Origin: Demequina sediminicola
Lineage (GTDB): Bacteria > Actinomycetota > Actinomycetes > Actinomycetales > Demequinaceae
Direction of reading: 5' to 3'
DNA length: 64,000 nt
Assembly (NCBI RefSeq): GCF_000975055.1
Contig: NZ_BBRB01000001.1
Coordinates: forward strand, 372,001 to 436,000
Positions 1 to 8,055 of this stretch are shown here, piece after piece. The notes under the pieces were generated by a model. It searched no databases. It was not told the origin of the DNA and saw only the letters and a program-made list of their open reading frames with translations. Position numbers and translations under genes: made by a program. Numbering within the stretch: position 1 is the first letter of the stretch; each line of letters begins with the position of its first letter.

Positions 1-494
1 GCCCACGCCGGCGCATTGGTCAGCGCATCTCTAGTGCGCTGTGGGGCCTGGTCGTGATGACCGCTGGCGCTGTGATGGCGCTTTCACTGTCCGGCTACGA
101 GATCGATTTTGAACTCGCCATCATTATTGGGCTCGCGGTCTTTGGCACGTGGATGCTGTTGTCCGCTGCGGTGTCGGGTCTCGGGCGCAAGCGTGAGACC
201 CGGCAAGCAACAGCTCCGGTCGTGGAAGAGCCGGCGGAGCCAGACGCCTCAAAGCCTGACACTTTGAACCAAAGGTGGCCGGGACACGCCGGCGATACGG
301 CCGATGCTGATGCAGTTGACGGCGAGTCGGCCCCTTCACCGGTTCGTAGTGATGAGGGAAGCGCCGGAATCGACGGCGGCACGGTCGCTCTTGACGCGGC
401 TGACTCCGAGACGGCCGATGCTGGCGCAGGCGACATCCCGACAGCGGATGCTGACGCAGCTAACTCTGAGACGGCCAACACAACCGACAAGTAG
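1..494 (+). CDS. C-terminal part of a membrane protein, possibly PspC-like (5' end outside window)
   Basis: The reading frame is open from base 3, so the true start lies outside the window. The visible part has a basic stretch (PRRRIGQR), two hydrophobic segments (about residues 13-30 and 38-54 of the visible part) and then a long hydrophilic tail rich in Ala, Asp, Glu and Thr built from imperfect repeats of ADADA-type motifs. I do not recognise the family with certainty. PspC-domain proteins often sit next to guaA in actinobacteria, so that is a guess from context. The tail contains one copy of the dispersed repeat at 260-291, read as DTLNQRWPGHAG. The gene converges on guaA and ends before a strong terminator hairpin. 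Confidence 0.55.
   Translation, partial: PRRRIGQRISSALWGLVVMTAGAVMALSLSGYEIDFELAIIIGLAVFGTWMLLSAAVSGLGRKRETRQATAPVVEEPAEPDASKPDTLNQRWPGHAGDTADADAVDGESAPSPVRSDEGSAGIDGGTVALDAADSETADAGAGDIPTADADAANSETANTTDK
260..291 (+). repeat. Dispersed composite repeat, copy A
   Basis: CACTTTGAACCAAAG, 10 variable bases, then CACGCCG. The same composite unit with identical spacing occurs at 22297-22328 and, inverted, at 22358-22389. This copy lies inside the coding sequence of the low-complexity tail. Its match to copy B continues one to three bases on the flanks (GACACTTTG...GGTG). Confidence 0.75.
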
Positions 495-534
495 CGTCGC
501 AGCGCCCACCGATCGGGGTACTCCACGTTGACAT

Positions 535-570
535 AGCAATGGCGGCCAGGATCACCTGGCCGCCATTGCT
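535..570. terminator. Bidirectional terminator hairpin between convergent genes
   Basis: AGCAATGGCGGCCAG (535-549) and its exact reverse complement (556-570) form a 15-bp stem with a 6-nt loop. It sits between the membrane protein gene ending at 494 and guaA ending at 596. No long T-run follows on either side, as is common for actinobacterial terminators. Confidence 0.85.
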
Positions 571-595
571 GTATGCCGCTGTGACGCGACTCGCC

Positions 596-2173
596 TTACT
601 CCCACTCGATGGTGCCTGGCGGCTTGCTGGTGACATCAAGCGTGACGCGGTTAACCTCAGGGACCTCATTGGTAATGCGGTTCGAGATGTGCGCGAGGGT
701 CTCATAGGGCAGACGGGACCAGTCGGCTGTCATCGCATCCTCGGAAGAGACCGGACGCAGCACGATGGGGTGACCATAGGTACGGCCGTCCCCTTGGACA
801 CCGACAGAGCGGACATCCGCCAAGAGCACCACGGGGCACTGCCAAATCTCGTTGTCCAAACCGGCACGTGTGAGCTCTTCGCGAGCGATCGCATCGGCCC
901 GGCGAAGGATCTCCAGACGTTCCCAGGTCACTTCACCGATGATGCGGATGCCCAATCCAGGCCCCGGGAACGGCTGGCGTCCCACGATCTCCTCAGGGAT
1001 GCCGAGTTCACGGCCCACTGCGCGAACCTCGTCCTTGAACAGCGTCCGTAGCGGCTCCACAAGGGAGAACTGCAGGTCATCTGGGAGGCCTCCCACGTTG
1101 TGGTGGCTCTTGATGTTCGCAGCACCTTCGCCGCCGCCGGACTCAACAACGTCGGGGTATAGCGTTCCCTGCACGAGGAACTCGACGTCCTCGCCGTCGG
1201 CCCCTGCTTCCTCAACAACCTGGCGCGCAGCGTCCTCGAAGACACGGATAAATTCGCGGCCAATGATCTTGCGCTTGGTTTCCGGGTCAGACACGCCTGC
1301 GAGCGCGCTGAGGAAGCGCTCCTTCTCGTCACGGATGATGAGGCGCACACCGGTGGAGTCGACGAAGTCCTTCTCGATCTGCTCCACTTCCCCGGCTCGC
1401 ATGAGCCCATGGTCGACGTGGATGCAGGTGAGCTGATCCCCGACCGCCTTCTGCACGATGGCCGCAGCAACGGCGGAGTCCACACCACCGGACAGTGCAC
1501 AGATCACACGCTTGTCCCCGATCTGGGCGCGAATGCGCTCGACCTGTTCGTCGATGACGTTCTCACTGGTCCAGTCAGGCTTGAGGCCCGCGACGCGGAA
1601 CAGGAAGTTCTCGATGGATTCCTGACCCAGCGGCGAGTGCTTGACCTCGGGGTGCCACTGCACGCCACACATCTTGCGCTCGAGGTTTTCGAAGGCCGCG
1701 ACGGGGGCGCCCTCGGTCTGGGCCAGCACCGTGAAGCCTTCGGGCGCAGCGTGAACGGCGTCGCCGTGGCTCATCCACACGGTCTGCTCGACCGGGCTGC
1801 CTGCGAGCGCGGCACCCTGTTCCGCGACCTGCGCGGTGGTGCGGCCGTACTCACGGTTTCCGGTGTTGGCGACGTGGCCGCCCAGCACCTGTGCCATGGC
1901 CTGGAAGCCGTAGCAAATACCCATGACGGGCACGCCTGCGTCAAAGATCGCGGGGTCGATGTGCGGGGCGCCCTCGGCGTACACGGAGGACGGTCCGCCC
2001 GACAGGATGATGGCGGAAGGGTTTTTGGCGAGCATGCGTTCCGCACTCATGGAGTGGGGGACGATCTCGGAGTAGACGTTGGCTTCGCGAACGCGACGTG
2101 CAATCAACTGTGCGTATTGGGCGCCAAAGTCGACGACCAGAACTGGCCGATGCTCGGTGGGCTGGGCGGTCAT
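596..2173 (-). CDS. guaA: GMP synthase (glutamine-hydrolysing)
   Basis: Converts XMP, glutamine and ATP to GMP, the last step of guanine nucleotide synthesis. The 525-residue protein has the usual two-part layout: a class I glutamine amidotransferase domain (about 10-195) with nucleophile Cys87 in GICYG and the His174/Glu176 pair in WHPE, then an ATP pyrophosphatase domain with the PP-loop SGGVDS at 228-233 and the C-terminal dimerisation domain ending PPGTIEWE. Length and all catalytic motifs are normal. The ATG overlaps the stop of the DUF3817 gene by 4 nt, so it is the last gene of a translationally coupled operon with surf1 and a diguanylate cyclase. guaB and guaB3 are elsewhere in the window. 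Confidence 0.98.
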   Translation of the reverse strand: MTAQPTEHRPVLVVDFGAQYAQLIARRVREANVYSEIVPHSMSAERMLAKNPSAIILSGGPSSVYAEGAPHIDPAIFDAGVPVMGICYGFQAMAQVLGGHVANTGNREYGRTTAQVAEQGAALAGSPVEQTVWMSHGDAVHAAPEGFTVLAQTEGAPVAAFENLERKMCGVQWHPEVKHSPLGQESIENFLFRVAGLKPDWTSENVIDEQVERIRAQIGDKRVICALSGGVDSAVAAAIVQKAVGDQLTCIHVDHGLMRAGEVEQIEKDFVDSTGVRLIIRDEKERFLSALAGVSDPETKRKIIGREFIRVFEDAARQVVEEAGADGEDVEFLVQGTLYPDVVESGGGEGAANIKSHHNVGGLPDDLQFSLVEPLRTLFKDEVRAVGRELGIPEEIVGRQPFPGPGLGIRIIGEVTWERLEILRRADAIAREELTRAGLDNEIWQCPVVLLADVRSVGVQGDGRTYGHPIVLRPVSSEDAMTADWSRLPYETLAHISNRITNEVPEVNRVTLDVTSKPPGTIEWE

Positions 2174-2538
2174 GCGGCGGCCTCCTCGGCAACGGCGGGG
2201 TCGAGTTCGCGCGCGACGCGCTTTTCAATGAAGAAGGACAGCAGCGGGACCACGCCGCCCAAGAACATCGTGGCAAGGCGGCCGTATCCCCAGCGGGCCT
2301 GCATCCACAGCTGCATCACCGTGATGACGTAGACGATGTACACGAATCCGTGCACCTGGGCGAGGATCGAAAAACCCGACTCCCAGGACTCTGGAGGGTT
2401 GAACAGTGAGGTGTAGCGAAGCATCGCGAGGAACACGATGATCAGCAAGGTACCCGTGATCATGGCCATCACTTTGTAACGCTTGAGTGCGCCGGGGGTG
2501 ACGGCCGATGCCGTGGTGGGCTTGGCAGGCTGGGTCAC
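2170..2538 (-). CDS. DUF3817 family membrane protein
   Basis: A 122-residue protein with a hydrophobic segment near residues 25-45, a central YVIT-type segment (about 68-85) and a third near 88-105, matching small DUF3817 integral membrane proteins of actinobacteria, whose function is unknown. The GTG start overlaps the surf1 stop by 4 nt and its own stop overlaps the guaA start, so all are probably co-translated. A paralogue is encoded at 32742-33101. The family is often found beside guaA in actinobacteria; I cannot infer a reaction. Confidence 0.85.
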   Translation of the reverse strand: MTQPAKPTTASAVTPGALKRYKVMAMITGTLLIIVFLAMLRYTSLFNPPESWESGFSILAQVHGFVYIVYVITVMQLWMQARWGYGRLATMFLGGVVPLLSFFIEKRVARELDPAVAEEAAA

Positions 2539-3383
2539 GAGGATCCTTCCTTCAGGGCGGGGTCAACGGCGCCCGCATCCGCGTCATCGGGAGCGGGCTG
2601 CACGCGTCCATTGTCCCGTATCCATCGCACCGCAATGAACGCGAAGAATGCCCCGAAGAGCCACCACTCGAGGGCATACGTAATGGACCGGAAGTTCACG
2701 TCGCGGTCGGGTTCGGGTTCAGGCATCGCGTTGAGGCCCTCTTCGGGCGTCTCGGCGATCAATGGTGCTGAGTAGAGCGGGCTCTCCCAGTGTTGTGCGA
2801 AGACAGCTGGTGACAGGGTGGGCGCCCAAAAAGCGCCGGCGACCTCACTGTCGGGAAGTTCACCAATCCCCGAGACGCCCTCGGATCCACGCACATACCC
2901 CGTGATGTCGGACGCAGGGTCCGGTGCCGGAAGGTCGTGGACCTCTTCGGGAGGAAGCCAGCCGACCACCACCGCAAGCGTGGCCTCTCCTCCCGTGCCA
3001 GTGGCGTCCGCGGAAACCGTATATGGACGCACGACCACCACCGCATCGGCCCCCTCAACGGTCCGGCCCGCGACGAGCGCGGCGTCCTCATCCGCCCAGC
3101 GACCCTCAGCAGTCACGCTCTTGCCAACTGCGCCGCCCGCACCCGTGGCGGGCTCAAACTCATCTGCGATCGGAACGGGATCACCAGTCGCAACGACCTC
3201 GCCAGTGGTAAAGCCTCGCGTCCATTGCCACAATCCGAGCGCCACGCACACCGTGATGACGATGATTCCGAGCACACTGACACCGGCGATCGTGCCCCAC
3301 TTAATGTCGCCAGGCTTGCGGGCGCTCGACCCGCCGCCGTCCTGCCCGCCACTACCAGTGCTCACGGTGTCGCTGTTGCTCAC
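2535..3383 (-). CDS. SURF1 family protein (cytochrome oxidase assembly)
   Basis: SURF1 proteins help assemble heme-copper cytochrome c oxidase, probably by handling heme a. The 282-residue product has a hydrophilic Gly/Ser-rich N-terminus, a transmembrane helix at about 30-52 followed by the family's LGLWQWTR motif, a long extracytoplasmic domain and a second helix near residues 235-255 (YALEWWLFGAFF), which is the classical two-helix SURF1 layout. GTG start overlaps the stop of the diguanylate cyclase gene. Its presence implies an aa3-type oxidase and aerobic respiration, but no oxidase subunit gene is in the window. Confidence 0.88.
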   Translation of the reverse strand: MSNSDTVSTGSGGQDGGGSSARKPGDIKWGTIAGVSVLGIIVITVCVALGLWQWTRGFTTGEVVATGDPVPIADEFEPATGAGGAVGKSVTAEGRWADEDAALVAGRTVEGADAVVVVRPYTVSADATGTGGEATLAVVVGWLPPEEVHDLPAPDPASDITGYVRGSEGVSGIGELPDSEVAGAFWAPTLSPAVFAQHWESPLYSAPLIAETPEEGLNAMPEPEPDRDVNFRSITYALEWWLFGAFFAFIAVRWIRDNGRVQPAPDDADAGAVDPALKEGSS

Positions 3384-4582
3384 GCCCCTGCCCCGCGGGG
3401 GTCTCGCCTATCTGCGGCCTGCGGCATCGGCTCGTTTTCTGTTGTCTCCGGCCACACGACACTCACCCGGTCTCGCCCTTCTTGCTTGGACTGATACAGC
3501 GCGTCGTCAGCTCGCTTGATCGCATGGTGGGCAGTACCCACATGCTCTCCTTCGGTGACGCCGATGGACACCGTAGCCCGGTGCACATGGTCCGCGCAGG
3601 TGATGTCATGTTCACCGATGGCACGACGTACTCGATCCATGGTGGCGGCAGCATCCTCCAACGCGGCATCGGGGAGCACAAAGATGAACTCCTCGCCACC
3701 CCATCGTCCCACGGAATCGGAGACCCTCATCTCTGCGCGAGCGCGCACCCCAAGCTCAGCCAAGACCGTGTCCCCACAGGAGTGACCGAACTCGTCATTG
3801 AGGTTCTTGAAGCGGTCCACATCTGCGATCGCCACACAGTAGGGGATGCCGTTGGGTGCCGACAAGGTCTCGAGAATCTCCAGAACCGGACGTCGCGTCG
3901 CCAGGCCCGTCAACGCATCAGTGTTTGCCAAGTACTCGGCTCGCATGGCGTTTTGCGCGGCAACCTTGCGCGCAAGCTCCGAGCGATAGTGAAAGACCGC
4001 CGCCAGCGTGAACAACAACAACGCCGTGGCTGCTGCCGCCACTGAGAACATGCCGTTGAGGACTGTGCGAGGCATCTCATACAACGCGCGCGACGCCGGC
4101 ATCGTGAGTTGACACACCAAGAACGCAGTCAAGCTGATCGCCATCCACACCACGCGCCAGATGCGCTGCCGCTCCGTCAAAATCAAGTACAGCAATGGGG
4201 CCGCCGTCAGCAGGAACAGATGGACTCCCGCTTCCCAGCCCAAGTAGTACGACGAATAGACCATCTGCATCGCCGGCACAATCAACGCCACAAAAGCCGC
4301 CGCAAACTGATAGCCCAACCGCGCCAACACAATGCCGCCCAGGTACAGCGCGATCCACACGTTGTGCACCAAGATCAACGTGGACAAGCCTTGCGCATCA
4401 AAACTCAAGTAGAAGATGTCGTACGCAATAGTGAGCGAGAGGCACAACAGCAGGAATGCGTGCGCGCTCGCGACCGCGCGCCCTACCTCACCGGAGCGTC
4501 CACCAATCCGACGCTCCAGAAAGCGTGACACGACGGCAGCAAACGCGCCTCCAGAACGGTGAACGTGTCCCTCAGCAGCCAT
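3380..4582 (-). CDS. Membrane-bound diguanylate cyclase (GGDEF)
   Basis: Makes cyclic di-GMP from two GTP. The 400-residue protein has about six hydrophobic helices (residues 42-198) that form a sensory membrane part without a recognised ligand domain, then the linker YLANTDALTGLATRR and a GGDEF domain. The active-site motif is GGEEF at 295-299, the metal-binding aspartate is in ADVD near 254, and an RxxD product-inhibition site (RVSD, 286-289) lies five residues before GGEEF, so the enzyme should be active and feedback regulated. The frame stays open upstream to 4648; the ATG at 4582 is preferred because GAGG lies just before it. First gene of the operon ending with guaA; divergent from pta. 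Confidence 0.93.
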   Translation of the reverse strand: MAAEGHVHRSGGAFAAVVSRFLERRIGGRSGEVGRAVASAHAFLLLCLSLTIAYDIFYLSFDAQGLSTLILVHNVWIALYLGGIVLARLGYQFAAAFVALIVPAMQMVYSSYYLGWEAGVHLFLLTAAPLLYLILTERQRIWRVVWMAISLTAFLVCQLTMPASRALYEMPRTVLNGMFSVAAAATALLLFTLAAVFHYRSELARKVAAQNAMRAEYLANTDALTGLATRRPVLEILETLSAPNGIPYCVAIADVDRFKNLNDEFGHSCGDTVLAELGVRARAEMRVSDSVGRWGGEEFIFVLPDAALEDAAATMDRVRRAIGEHDITCADHVHRATVSIGVTEGEHVGTAHHAIKRADDALYQSKQEGRDRVSVVWPETTENEPMPQAADRRDPRGAGA

Positions 4583-4755
4583 ACGGCCTCGATTCCCTAC
4601 AACGCACCCCTGCGTTGTTGTGCTTCCCCATTGGCACCCCTCCGCCAACCCTCAGATACACCAGCGTACGCAGTTGCCTGCATATCCTCCACCGGAAGCA
4701 GCACCTGGGACTACCGTCACAAGCGCACACCGTCCCAGCATGGAAGGATGGTGCC

Positions 4756-6852
4756 GTGGCTAGGAGCATCTACATCGCATCGGCAGAGGGCGACACGGGT
4801 AAGTCAACCGTCGCCCTAGGAATCACGACCTTGCTGGCACGCACAGCAGAACGGGTAGGCATCTTCCGTCCGGTGGCTCGTGTCGCGGACGGTTCAGACT
4901 TTGTCCTGGACTTACTGCTTGACCTCAACAGCGTCGGCCAGTCCTACGAGGACGCCGTGGGCGTCACCTATGAGGACGTGCACCGCGACACGGAGGCGGC
5001 ACTCGCCACCATCGTGTCTCGCTACCGCGAGGTAGAGCGCCGATGCGACGTGGTTGTCATCGTCGGCACCGACTACACCGACGTCTCCGCTGCCGCAGAA
5101 CTCGAATTCAATGGCCGGATCGCCGCCAACCTGGGCGCCCCCGTCGCCCTGGTCGTGCACGGCCGCGAGCGCACTCCCGACGAGGTTGGGCGCGTCGCCG
5201 AGCAGGCCCGCACTGAGTTGGTCAACTCACATGCGCGCGTCGCGGCAGTATTCGCCAACCGGTGCGACCCCGACCAGCTCGATGCAGTCCGCGCAAGCCT
5301 GCCCACGGACCTCGTCATGGGCGCACTTCCTGAGGACGCCCTCCTCCAGGCACCGCAACTAAGCGCACTGGCAGAAGCTGTCGACGGCACGCTCATCTCC
5401 GGCGATGCCACACTGTTGGCGCGCGAAGTGCGCAAGGTTCTGGTGGGCGCCATGTCCACCGAGCACTTGTTGAACCACCTCAAAGACGATGCCGTCGTCA
5501 TCACTCCCGGCGACCGCACCGACGCTCTGATCGCCCTCCTGGCAGCCCACGCGGCCGAGGGTTTCCCCACACTGTCCGGCATCATCCTCAATGGCGGACA
5601 CACCCCGCCGCCGCTGTTGATGGACCTCGTCGCGGGCTTCGGGTCACCGCTACCCGTGATCACCACAGAACTGGGAACATACGAGACCGCGCACCGCTGC
5701 TGGAACACTCGCGGCCGACTGTCACGCGAATCCGCAGTCAAGACGGACGTCGCCCTCAGCCTCTTTGAACGTCACATTGACCTCGAAGCACTCGCAAACC
5801 TTCTCGACGTCGCGGACACGCAAGTCGTCACACCGCTGATGTTCGAATACGACCTCCTGGTGCGCGCACGCAGCTCGCGCAAGCACATCGTCCTGCCGGA
5901 AGGTAGTGACGACCGCATCCTCCGCGCCGCATCTACGCTCCTCACCCGCGACGTCGTTGACCTCACGATCCTCGGCCCCGAAGCCCCCACCCGTCAGCGG
6001 GCCGCGGAGCTCGGTATCGATATTGATGCAGCCACCATCACCTCTCCCGAAGACCCCGAACTCGTGGAGCGCTTCGCACAGAAGTACGCGGACATTCGCT
6101 CCTCCAAGGGCGTCACCGTCGAACAGGCCCGCGAACTCGTGCAGGACGTCAGCTACTTCGGCACCATGATGGTCCTCGAAGGCCTTGCCGACGGCATGGT
6201 GTCAGGCGCAGCGCACACCACCGCCCACACCATCACCCCAGCGTTCCGCGTCATCAAGACCGCGCCCGACGTTGGCGTCGTCTCGTCCGTTTTCTTCATG
6301 TGCCTGTCCGACCGCGTTCTGGTCTACGGCGACTGCGCGGTGAACCCCGACCCCACCGCGGAACAGCTCGCCGACATCGCCATCTCCTCCGCGGAGACGG
6401 CCGCGCAGTTCCACATCGAACCCCGCGTCGCGATGCTGTCATACTCCACCGGCGAGTCAGGATCCGGACAAGATGTCGACAAGGTCCGCGAAGCCACCCG
6501 CATCGTCCGGGAGCGCCGCCCCGACCTCCTCGTCGACGGCCCAATGCAATACGATGCCGCCGTGGAGCCTTCCGTTGCCGCATCAAAGGCACCCAACTCC
6601 CCCGTTGCCGGTCAAGCCACCGTGCTGGTGTTCCCCGACCTGAACACCGGAAACAACACGTACAAGGCTGTGCAACGCTCGGCAGGCGCCGTCGCCGTCG
6701 GCCCCGTCCTGCAGGGTCTCCGCCAACCCGTCAACGACTTGTCCCGCGGGGCACTCGTCCAAGACATCGTCAACACTGTCGCGATCACCGCGATCCAAGC
6801 ACAAGGCCTTGAGGACAAGAAGAACCTCGCCGCCAAGGAGGACAACGCGTGA
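4756..6852 (+). CDS. pta: Phosphate acetyltransferase
   Basis: Interconverts acetyl-CoA and acetyl phosphate. The 698-residue protein is the long Pta form: an N-terminal P-loop-like/CobQ-type domain with EGDTGKS at residues 11-17, a middle DRTGG-like domain, and the C-terminal phosphotransacetylase domain from about residue 360 (VLPEGSDDRILRAA; SSVFFMCLSDRVLVYGDCAVNP). The frame is open upstream to 4456, but the GTG at 4756 follows GGAAGG at 4742-4747 with 8-nt spacing and gives the expected N-terminus ARSIYIAS. Its stop overlaps the ackA GTG (GTGA), so the two are coupled. Together they supply ATP from acetyl phosphate, the product that phosphoketolase would also feed. Confidence 0.96.
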   Translation: MARSIYIASAEGDTGKSTVALGITTLLARTAERVGIFRPVARVADGSDFVLDLLLDLNSVGQSYEDAVGVTYEDVHRDTEAALATIVSRYREVERRCDVVVIVGTDYTDVSAAAELEFNGRIAANLGAPVALVVHGRERTPDEVGRVAEQARTELVNSHARVAAVFANRCDPDQLDAVRASLPTDLVMGALPEDALLQAPQLSALAEAVDGTLISGDATLLAREVRKVLVGAMSTEHLLNHLKDDAVVITPGDRTDALIALLAAHAAEGFPTLSGIILNGGHTPPPLLMDLVAGFGSPLPVITTELGTYETAHRCWNTRGRLSRESAVKTDVALSLFERHIDLEALANLLDVADTQVVTPLMFEYDLLVRARSSRKHIVLPEGSDDRILRAASTLLTRDVVDLTILGPEAPTRQRAAELGIDIDAATITSPEDPELVERFAQKYADIRSSKGVTVEQARELVQDVSYFGTMMVLEGLADGMVSGAAHTTAHTITPAFRVIKTAPDVGVVSSVFFMCLSDRVLVYGDCAVNPDPTAEQLADIAISSAETAAQFHIEPRVAMLSYSTGESGSGQDVDKVREATRIVRERRPDLLVDGPMQYDAAVEPSVAASKAPNSPVAGQATVLVFPDLNTGNNTYKAVQRSAGAVAVGPVLQGLRQPVNDLSRGALVQDIVNTVAITAIQAQGLEDKKNLAAKEDNA

Positions 6853-7991
6853 GCGCGAACATCGATGGGATCGCACTGGTCCTCAACTGTGGATCCAGTT
6901 CCATCAAGTACCAGGTGGTTGACACCACCCGCGAGGAGCCTCTGGCTGTTGGCCTCGTAGAGCGCGTGACGGACCACAGAGAGGGCGTACAGGAGGTCAT
7001 TGCGTCGCTCAACGCCCCCGGTTCAGGTGTGAACGTTGCAGACATCACTGTGGTGGGTCACCGAGTTCTTCACGGTGGCGAGGAATTCTCTGCACCAACG
7101 ATCATCGACGACGCCGTCGAACGCACCATCACCCGGCTAGCCCCACTCGGCCCTCTTCACATTCCTGCGAACCTCGCGGGAATCTCTGCCGCACGAGCGG
7201 CCTTCCCGCACCTTCACCACGTCGCAATCTTCGACACCGCCTTCCACGCGACGCTCCCGGAAGCTGCCTACACCTACGCCATCGACCGCGACATCGCCGC
7301 GACCTACGGCGTCCGCCGCTACGGCTTCCACGGCACCTCACACGCCTACGTCTCCCGCGAGACCGCGCGGCTCATGGACCGTCCCGTCGAGGACGTCAAC
7401 ACCATCGTGTTGCACCTCGGCAATGGAGCATCGGCCTGCGCCGTTGCCGGTGGCGTCTCCGTAGACACGTCCATGGGTCTCACGCCGCTCGAGGGCCTCG
7501 TCATGGGCACCCGGACCGGCGACATTGATGCCGCAGTCGTCACCCACCTGGCCCGCACCGCGGGCATGAGCGTCGACGACATCGACACACTGCTCAACCG
7601 CAAGTCCGGCATGGTCGGCCTCACCGGATTCTCGGACATGCGCGACGTCAATGCCGCCATCGCAGACGGCTCCCACGAGGCCACTGTCGCCATGGAGGTC
7701 TACTGCCGGCGCATCCGCGGCTACGTGGGCCAGTACTACGCACAGTTGGGCCACCTCGACGCCATCACCTTCACCGCAGGGGTAGGAGAGAACGACGCCG
7801 TCGTCCGCGCTGGCTCGCTAGCAGGCCTCGAAGAACTGGGCATCAAGATCGACGAAACGCGCAACACCACCCGCTCCAAGGGCGCGCGCCTGATCAGCAC
7901 CGATGACTCGCGCATTCAGGTGTGGGTGATTCCCACCAACGAAGAGCGTGAAATTGCTACGCAGTCCATCGCTGCTGCTGCCGCTGGGTAG
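6849..7991 (+). CDS. ackA: Acetate kinase
   Basis: Transfers phosphate from acetyl phosphate to ADP, giving acetate and ATP. The 380-residue protein has the ASKHA-family motifs in order: LNCGSSSIKY at the N-terminus, GHRVLHGGEEF, HIPANL, RRYGFHGTSH, LHLGNGAS, MGTRTGDID and FTAGVGEN. Start is a GTG overlapping the pta stop codon. It is followed by a hairpin at 8009-8044 that may end the transcript. Confidence 0.97.
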   Translation: MSANIDGIALVLNCGSSSIKYQVVDTTREEPLAVGLVERVTDHREGVQEVIASLNAPGSGVNVADITVVGHRVLHGGEEFSAPTIIDDAVERTITRLAPLGPLHIPANLAGISAARAAFPHLHHVAIFDTAFHATLPEAAYTYAIDRDIAATYGVRRYGFHGTSHAYVSRETARLMDRPVEDVNTIVLHLGNGASACAVAGGVSVDTSMGLTPLEGLVMGTRTGDIDAAVVTHLARTAGMSVDDIDTLLNRKSGMVGLTGFSDMRDVNAAIADGSHEATVAMEVYCRRIRGYVGQYYAQLGHLDAITFTAGVGENDAVVRAGSLAGLEELGIKIDETRNTTRSKGARLISTDDSRIQVWVIPTNEEREIATQSIAAAAAG

Positions 7992-8008
7992 CAGCCAGCA
8001 CTTGGCGC

Positions 8009-8044
8009 AGGTGCCCGCGCACCCGAGACAGCGCGCAGGCACCT
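8009..8044 (+). terminator. Probable terminator after pta-ackA
   Basis: AGGTGCCCGCGC (8009-8020) pairs with GCGCG and GGCACCT (8031-8044) around a 10-nt loop, with a 2-nt bulge (CA). No T-run follows. Its last base is the first base of the -10-like hexamer TACCCT of the next gene. Confidence 0.5.
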
Positions 8045-8049
8045 ACCCT
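8044..8049 (+). promoter_or_regulatory. -10-like hexamer of a leaderless start (ABC-F gene)
   Basis: TACCCT ends 6 nt before the GTG at 8056, and no Shine-Dalgarno sequence is present. This spacing would place the transcription start at the start codon. Confidence 0.45.
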
Positions 8050-8055
8050 TGACAG

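Noticed and set aside
1409..2332. 307-codon plus-strand open frame opposite guaA
   Set aside because: It lies antisense to guaA, whose motifs are complete. High GC makes long antisense frames common; no family motifs or ribosome binding site.
8048..8054. TTGACA as a -35 box upstream of the ABC-F gene
   Set aside because: It lies directly against the GTG start, so any promoter using it would start inside the gene; the TACCCT hexamer fits the start better.
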